64,000 nucleotides of DNA from Engraulis encrasicolus (Eukaryota; Chordata; Actinopteri; Clupeiformes; Engraulidae). Every line of letters begins with the position of its first letter. Within the stretch, counting starts at the first letter, position 1. Of this stretch, positions 57,495 to 64,000 are shown piece by piece. The stretch is taken from assembly GCF_034702125.1 (NCBI RefSeq), contig NC_085859.1, positions 516,270-580,269 on the forward strand. The letters run 5' to 3'. The position numbers and the translations under genes are program-made. The notes under the pieces were generated by a model. That model saw only the letters and a program-made list of their open reading frames with translations, was not told the DNA's origin and did not search any database.

Positions 57495-60253
57495 CCCTTT
57501 AACGCATAACATGGGTCTAAATAGACCCGGCTGAGTTTAAAATTTCTATATCTTTGTAAGAATACAATTTTCTTACTCAGCACTCCATGAATTCCTCAAT
57601 TGACTTGTTTTTGTCCCTTAGATGACTTAATTTATTTTTATGCATCATAACTTTTTGCGTGAAAACACTTTTTTGGTTACTACCCCTTTAACGCATAACA
57701 TGGGTCTAAATAGACCCGCATTCATTTCCTATGTAATTTCATCACAAGCTTAATGTCTCTTAGCCATATTGAAAAAGGATTTTGATTGTTTAACTAAAAG
57801 TCCAACTTCTTATCATTTATGGAGTATGAACTCCCAACATCAATACTTATTTTAAATACTTGATGCTTATTCTTTGATATAGAAGTAATTTTATATAACT
57901 ATATGATATTTAGACACATGGGTCTAAATAGACCCGCATTCATTTCCATATGTAATTTCATCACAAGCTTAATATCTCTTAGCCATATTGAGAAGGGATT
58001 TTGATTATTTTACTAAAAATTCAACTTTTTATCATTTATGGAGTATTAACTCCCAACATCAATACTTATTTTAAATTCTTGATGGTTATTCTTTGATATA
58101 GAAGTCATTTTATATAACTATATGATATTTAGACACATGGGTCTAAATAGACACGCATTCATTTCCTATGTAATTTCATCACAAACTTAATGTATCTTAG
58201 CCATATTGAGAAAGGATTTTGATTCTTTTACTAAAAATTCATTTTTTTGTCATTTATGGAGTATTAACTCCCAACATCAAATACGTTATGGTTGTTCTTT
58301 GAAATAAACATCTTTTTATACAATTATATGATATTTACACACATGGGTCAAAAATGATCCGCATTCATTTTTTTATATACAGAATTACTAGGCAAACATG
58401 TTTTTTGACCATATTGTCTTTTTTTATGCTTATTTTCCAACAGGAATCTATATGAACTTGAAAACCTATCGGATTTAAGCATTCCAGGCCATGCATATTT
58501 GTATAAAAATATGGGGCTGTGGTCGAAGGTGCCCAACACCTTATATCAGGTGTGCATAATTATTAGGCAACTTTGTTGTCTTCTTGGAAAATGGGCCACA
58601 AAATAGATCTAACAAACTATGAAAAGTCGATTAACAATTTTGAAGTCTTCTAGAGGGATGTGGCTGTCGTGAAATTGGCAAGACGTTGGTCACTTTACCA
58701 CAGAATTATGAAATGCATCATTACAAAGTCATCAGTCTCGTAAGAAATGTCACAGCCAAAAATTGAGAAGAATTTAAGGTGGAGCTACAAAAAAAATTAT
58801 TACCCTGCAGTCCTATAATATTACACAACAGAAACCTACACCAAGTGTCCAGAAGAACAGGGCATTGAGCACTCAGAGATATGGCCAAGGTAAGAAGGGA
58901 TGACACTAGACAAGTTAATTAAGTCAAGACTGGGTAAAAAATACCTGGGGACAGAGTTTTCAAAGTTAGGCCTATATGGACTTGGGAAAGTGACTCTTGA
59001 CAGACAGGGTGGGTGAGCCCATGGCTGGATCGTTGAGAGGAAGACATTTGCATCTTTTGAAGACCATGGTATTTATGCTGTACTTTGCTGGCATTTGAGT
59101 GGAACTCAGGAACTCATGTAAGTGTGCACATTGCTGTTCTAGCCATAGACTCATCTACCTGGTCCATTAACAGTCACTTTCACTAGTTCATAAAACCATT
59201 GAAAAAAACTGTCTAAAGACATTTCTTGACCCAGTCTTGACTTAAGTTTCTTGTTGAGTGGTCTTCAGGTTTCAGCCTGTTTTACCTTGGCCATGTCTCT
59301 GAGTGCTGAATACAATGTTCAATGTAGGTTTCAGTTCTGGAATATAACAGCACTGCAGGTAATACTTTTGTGGTAGTTTCATCTTCAATTCTAAATCTGG
59401 TAGTGACTTTGTGAGCTCATGTCATGTGACACTGATGGCTTTGTAACAGTGCTTTAGACGGATATGACCAATATTTCAAGACAGCCACACCCCTCTGGAA
59501 GACATCAAAATTGTTTATAGTATGTTTGGAGTTTGTTAGATGTCTTTTGTGGCATATTTTCCTGTAGGAAAGCAAAGTTGCCTAATAATTATGCACATTA
59601 ATTATGCCCTGATATAGGCTATTGGGCTCCTCCGATCACACTGTCTCTTATTACACAAATATGCATGACTTGGAATGCTTAAATCCAATAGGTCAGCAGT
59701 GGTCAACAGTGGTCAAAAACAGTTTATTTGTTCCTGACTGGAATCCTTTTAAATATATTTTAGTTCCTAACTTGAAACACTTCAGACTTAGGCTATGTCT
59801 GCAATAATGGGGGAAATTATTTGTGTGTTTATTTATATAAGATACAAAAAATAACACCCATTTTGTGCATTAAAAACAGCCTAAATCACAACTTTTAATC
59901 CATTAGCTATTAAAATACATTAATTGTGGAAGTAATTATAGTGAAAGATTTAGACTTCTATTAGAAATGAATGCGGGCCATTTTCGGTCCACGTCTAGAA
60001 ATTAGTGATTTAATTCCAAATTCATATTTATTTGTAAAATAAAAATATAAGAACATTTTAAAAAATACTTTTTTGAATTAAGGACCACCTATGTAATTAC
60101 TTCTAGAAGAATTATGGGATAAAATGTATTGGTTTTAGAAGTTGTGTGAGAGAATACATGATTAATGCTCAGAAATACATTGGAAATGAATGCGGGTCTA
60201 TTTAGACCCATGTTATGCGTTAGTGTGAGTCCAATGGCTTATGCATTAAAGGG
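57495..60253. mobile_element. TTAA-flanked nonautonomous element (piggyBac-like) with internal tandem repeats
   Basis: TTAA at 57491-57494 and 60254-60257. Ends CCCTTTAACGCATAAC and GGCTTATGCATTAAAGGG are inverted. The palindrome GGGTCTAAATAGACCC follows the left end, recurs in a 205-219-bp tandem array (57701, 57919, 58138 and a worn copy at 58343) and appears again inverted near the right end (60196). No transposase was seen. A second TIR element is nested at 58542-59616. Confidence 0.75.
58542..59616. mobile_element. Nested near-palindromic element
   Basis: Ends TATATCAGGTGTGCATAATT and AATTATGCCCTGATATA with TATTAGGCAACTTTG mirrored by CAAAGTTGCCTAATA. The inner arms (about 58560-58960 and 59200-59590) pair too, for example GAGATATGGCCAAGG with CCTTGGCCATGTCTC. 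The central 240 bases are unpaired. Noncoding. Confidence 0.65.
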
Positions 60254-60257
60254 TTAA

Positions 60258-60500
60258 CATAGGCTTAGTTTTCTTTTAAGTTCAAATGAAAGCATTGCAA
60301 AACAGTAGCCAAATAAATAGAGTTCAGTTCTCTTACAGTGAGCACGGCGGCTCGAGTTCAAACTTGAGCGCGGCGGCCCAAGACAGGTAAGTAGAGCACA
60401 GCCACTCAAGTTCACAGTGGGCGCGGCGGCCCTGATGAGAAAATAGCGTGTACTCACAGATCAGTAGTCCAGTCTCGAAGCACGGGTCCAGTTATTTCAC
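60258..60500 (-). other. Probable BEL/Pao 5' leader remnant
   Basis: Upstream of gag on the minus strand once the TTAA element is subtracted. Holds three copies of a GAGC(A/G)CGGCGGC(T/C)C unit at 60345-60440. No LTR or clear primer binding site was recognised. Confidence 0.35.
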
Positions 60501-61300
60501 CAACCTTAACTTTTCTTCAAGTAATCCACATGCAATCCATGATTGGAAACGGTAGGCTACTTCTCCACAAACGCACAGCTCCGGGCACCCACAGCGATTT
60601 CCAGCTCTCCACCGGCGCTCACAGGTGTTCCGGATTTCCAATCAGCCGGCGTTTCCAAACTTCAGCTTGCTTCTTGTTTGACAGGCGATGTTCGATGCTT
60701 TACTCCCAACTTTCGTCGATTTCTTTTCTTCAAGGCACTTTTCTTTTCAAAGCGTTTCTTTCGGCGACTTCTGTTCTTCAACAGGTTTCTTTGTTGTTCT
60801 TTCGGCGATGTCCTTTTCTTAGCTTGCAGGGTTAAACTCTTTACGCAGTTTCTTCTTCTGTTCTTCTGTTTCGTGTAAGGATTTCAACCGTTTCTTCATT
60901 CTTTTGTCGTCTTGATATTCTTCTTCTTTAGGCAGCTTTCCTTTTTCGGGTTTCTAATCTTTCTTCACGCTTTCGTCGTCTTCATAATCTTCTTCTTTAG
61001 GCAGCTGTCACCTGGCCTTCTCCATCTTCTTCAATTTGCAGGTTTAACGATGCGTCTTCTTTTTCTTCTTACAGGTTTCCATAGGGCAAACGTCCAAATT
61101 TTCTTCAGAATTAACTATGCATCTTTTTCTTGCAGGTTTCCAACGATGCAGAGGGCATCTTCTTTTATCTTCTTCCAGGTTCTAACGTCGTTCTCTTTCC
61201 ACGCGGTGTGCAGCAAAGGTTTTAACGCTGCACTCTTCCAGGAGTTCTTCAATGCAGGGAAGGTTTTAACGTTTTAATGAGAGTTTACAACTAGCTGATC
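60501..61300 (-). other. Repetitive purine/pyrimidine-biased stretch with coding-like minus frame
   Basis: The minus strand gives a highly charged but interrupted frame (PKEEDYEDDESVKKD, then stop, then KLPKEEEYQDDKRMKKRLK, ETEEQKKKLRKEFNP). Units built on GCATCGTT..AAACCTGCAAG repeat loosely at 61030-61160. No family recognised. Confidence 0.4.
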
Positions 61301-61658
61301 CCAGAGGAACAACAGCAGCATCGCCAGCGCCACCACCGCAGATTCCAATACCGCGCTGGCCCGACTGGATTACCCCCAAGACCTTCCACTAGTCAGTCCT
61401 CTTTCTCTTCAAATGATTTTTTAGACATAGGAGAAACGACCAGGCCGCCCAAGAAAAAACGCACGCGGAGGGGGAAGAGGAAACGGTCCCCGAATGGATC
61501 TGACACCACCGCGGACCCGCACCCGTTACAGGAGCCGGGATTAAACATTATGAACCTGTCAAGTAAGACTCTTTCCCCCGCACACATGTCACTATTTTGT
61601 CCCTCCCACAAATCGAAATGCATCTATTGAAACATACTCTCGACTTCTACAACAAGAT

Positions 61659-63177
61659 GTGGACACATTGTTACAAAACAAAAATGAATATAGACATTAC
61701 CCCAATATCACCAGGGAAGAAAAACTTGCACTTGATGACCTGCAAAAGGGTAAAGGCGGGGCGACGATCATATTAAACAGAAGTGATTATCAAACTAAAT
61801 GTCATAGACAACTAAGTAATGACTGTTTCTATAACAAATTGAATGGAGATCCCACCCCACGTTTCAAAAAGGAGATCACACAACTGTTGGACACTTTTTT
61901 GGATGTAGGAGAAATCAAAAAGAGAACACGCATTCCTGACAATACAACATCCAAGAATTCCGACATTCTATACCCTGCCCAAGGTTCATAAAGACCCATT
62001 GGACCCACCCGGACGGCCAATCGTTTCGGGCATAGACTCTTTGACGTCCCCCTTATCAAAGTTTGTCGACCACTTTATAAGACCATATGCTGAAAAGTTA
62101 CCGTCCTTTATTAAAGATATGACTGACATGATTGTACTAATTGAGTCTTTAGGACCAATCCCTGATGATGTGATTTTAGCGACCTTTGATGTGGAGTCGC
62201 TGTACACAAATGTGCCACATGAGGGCGGCTTGCATGCAGTATCGCACTTTCTTGAACAACAAGACCAAGATGCACGACCTTCAAAATCATGTATTTTAAC
62301 ATTGGCTGAAAAAGTTTTATCTCTTAACTACTTCAGATTTGAAAATGAATTCTTCCTCCAAACAAAAGGCACGGCTATGGGTTCGCCGATGGCCCCCAAC
62401 TTTGCCAACCTTTATGTGGGAATGTTAGAAGAACAGAAGATCTTAAACCCAACTACAAATAACTTCTTTTCTAACGTTTTATTATATAAACGCTTTATTG
62501 ATGATATTTTTGTTTTGTTTCGTGGATCTGAGAATTCTCTGAAGTCTTTCTTAGAATATCTCAACTCTTGCTCAGACCACTTGAAATTTACTATGACTTA
62601 TGACAAAAACCAATTCAGCTTCTTGGATCTGCTGATTGTGAAACAAGATGATATGTTGCATACCAATTTGTACAGAAAAAGTACTGACCGCAACAGCCTC
62701 TTACACGCTAAAAGTTGCCACCCCCCTCCGTTGAAAAACAGTTTACCATACAGCCAATTCTGCCGCGTAAAACGCATATGCCATAAAACAAACGATTTTG
62801 AGCAAAATATGGAAACTATGAAAAACAAATTTAAAGTCAGAGGATATAAGGACGATCAAATTAACAACGCCGTAGCAAAATTGGAAAATAAGAACAGAAC
62901 TGACATGCTAAAGAAAAGAAAACGCGAGAAAAAAAGACACGCGCCCATGTTTATAACCCAATACTCCCAAGAAATTAAACCCATTCTGCATAAACATTGG
63001 CATATTATACAAACGGATGAGTCATTAAGGGGCATCTTCTCAGATCCCCCACAGGTGGTATACTCCAGGGGCAAAAATCTGAGGGACCGACTGGTTCACT
63101 CTGACCTTATTCCAGTCAAAGCGCGCAACACGGGCCGACTTGCTCCAATAAAACCTGGCAACTATAAATGCAATTAA
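61659..63177 (+). pseudogene. PLE-2 reverse transcriptase
   Basis: A first frame to 61991 carries REEKLALDDLQKGKGGATII. A +1 frame change at about 61925-61950 leads into FYTLPKVHKDPLDPPGRP, IVSGIDSLTSPLSKFVDHFI, LATFDVESLYTNVPHEGG, GTAMGSPMAPNFANLYVG, KRFIDDIFVLF (catalytic DD kept) and FSFLDLLIVK. It ends at TAA 63175-63177, placed inside the Cys-rich linker (YKCN, stop, CAQCN), a nonsense change in an otherwise conserved motif. The RT core is intact, but the element cannot make one polyprotein. Confidence 0.88.
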
Positions 63178-63254
63178 TGTGCCCAGTGTAACAGTTTAAA
63201 CATCCGCGATCAGGTAAAAACATTCCGATCAAAGGCGTCATTACATGCTCAACC

Positions 63255-63578
63255 ACTGGGGTGATTTATTTAATCACATGCCCCTGTGGGAAAGTATATG
63301 TTGGTAAAACAACACGCCAATTAAAACAAAGAATAGCGGAACACAGGAGCACGATTAGACGAAAGGATGACATGTACCCGTTAGCCTGTCACTTTATGGA
63401 AATGGAACACACAGTCGCGTCTTTGCGCTATATTGGTATTGAAAAAGTTGAAACACCTCAACGGGGATGTGATCTAGATAGGATTCTATTACAAAGAGAG
63501 GCAGAATGGATCCACAGACTAGATTCTCTTGCCCCTCGTGGATTAAATTTCGATTTCGATTTAAGATGTTTTCTATAA
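63255..63578 (+). pseudogene. PLE-2 GIY-YIG endonuclease domain
   Basis: It reads VIYLITCPCGKVYVGKTTRQ, LKQRIAEHRSTIRR, CHFMEMEHTV, GIEKVETPQRGCD, LLQREAEWIHRLDSLAPRG and ends DLRCFL, the full domain. It is out of frame with the RT because of the stop at 63175 and a shift between 63178 and 63255. Confidence 0.87.
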
Positions 63579-63825
63579 ATGTGTTTATTAAAAGATTTTC
63601 AGAATTGTGAAATGTCAATGTCAATGTGTATGTAATTGTATATATGTATAGCCTTGTATGTCTTTTTATTGCAACGTTTCCTGTGTAGGCCTACCACCAG
63701 CTGATTGACTGCAATTGGGAACAAGTGATGACGCACTGGGGATTCCCGGGACACACCCCCAATGAACACCTGTCTAATCAATGTTATGTTGTAAAAGAAC
63801 ACTCAGCTGTTTGTGTAAGATGACC

Positions 63826-63855
63826 CTGATGAAGGCGTAAGCCGAAACGTTGGTC
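63826..63855 (+). ncRNA. Hammerhead-like motif in the PLE-2 tail
   Basis: CTGATGA, stem II GGC/GCC with loop GTAA, GAAAC, stem III AC/GT with a 4-base loop closing on GTC. Confidence 0.55.
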
Positions 63856-64000
63856 TTATTAAATGTAACTGCATGAAGTTCTGAGTGTGCGACGACCATC
63901 CTTTTTCAATTTGAGTCTATTGTCTGCCGTACGCACCTCAAACGGTGTGCGTTTACTGAAAACCAAAGAATGAGAAAAAGAACATAATTGTTAGAGATGG

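Larger units (their letters stand above)
61310..63900 (+). mobile_element. PLE-2, damaged Penelope-like retroelement
   Basis: N-terminal remnants (SSNDFLDIGETTRPPKKKRT and a basic RRGKRKRSP segment, about 61390-61500), RT (61659-63177), GIY-YIG (63255-63578) and a 3' tail with hammerhead-like motif (63826-63855) lie in order. The left boundary is not resolved and the right end may run past the window. Confidence 0.8.

Overview
This window looks like nuclear DNA from a bony fish. It has spliced genes with GT-AG introns and long CA/GT, GA and TTC microsatellites. Most of it is layered transposable elements of kinds typical of teleosts: Penelope-like, BEL/Pao, CR1/L2-type and RTE-type LINEs, Tc1, hAT and TTAA-target elements, and tRNA-headed SINEs. 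The word AGGCCTA recurs through the spacer DNA. A clupeiform origin (herring, shad or anchovy group) is possible, but that is a guess. I see no bacterial, plasmid or phage content.

Left part (1-21040). A ten-exon DDE transposase-like gene runs forward at 540-4647. Its last exon overlaps by 20 bases the end of a four-exon gene on the other strand (4628-6465). That second gene encodes an intact 164-residue protein matching the zinc-binding C-terminal 'ballast' domain of the P2X7 receptor, without any channel part. A second DDE gene of the same family, with a THAP DNA-binding exon, lies on the minus strand at 12794-21037. It is broken by frameshifts, a stop at codon 3, a lost splice donor and a 4.1-kb foldback element (16573-20727). 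Small hAT MITEs, a decayed hAT transposase, two tRNA-like SINE heads, Penelope ends and Tc1 scraps fill the gaps.

Middle (21040-44920). Here lie a four-copy 124-bp tandem array rich in AGGTCA words and a broken hAT transposase with a nested LINE tail. A nearly complete Penelope-like element (PLE-1, 25637-29525) follows, with identical 366-bp pseudo-LTRs and a 14-bp target duplication. It sits inside one arm of a 7.1-kb palindrome (25556-32706) that carries two inverted copies of an unrecognised Cys/His protein. Further right are a TA-flanked element, a SINE, a possible coiled-coil exon, an inverted pair of Tc1 remnants, a lone pyrin-domain exon (37618-37875), a TIR element inside a CA microsatellite, a 1.66-kb Tc1 element, another hAT-type element, two minisatellites and the tail of an RTE-type LINE.

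Right part (44960-64000). A minus-strand BEL/Pao retroelement keeps its 3' LTR (44960-45387) and pieces of gag and protease. It is split by at least three insertions: a 2.6-kb TTAA-type element, a CR1/L2-type LINE (itself interrupted), and a 2.0-kb hAT element. Reverse transcriptase and integrase are missing. A 2.76-kb TTAA-flanked element with palindromic tandem repeats lies at its 5' side. A second, damaged Penelope-like element (PLE-2) closes the window.

At least eight sites next to Penelope ends fit a hammerhead-ribozyme core: CTGANGA, a complementary stem II, GAAAC, and a 2-bp stem III ending in GTC or GTT. The stems differ between copies but stay paired. The elements mostly do not cooperate; the window records repeated insertion. 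The exceptions are the overlapping transposase/P2X7-C pair, which may belong to one mobile unit, and the ribozyme-bearing Penelope elements.
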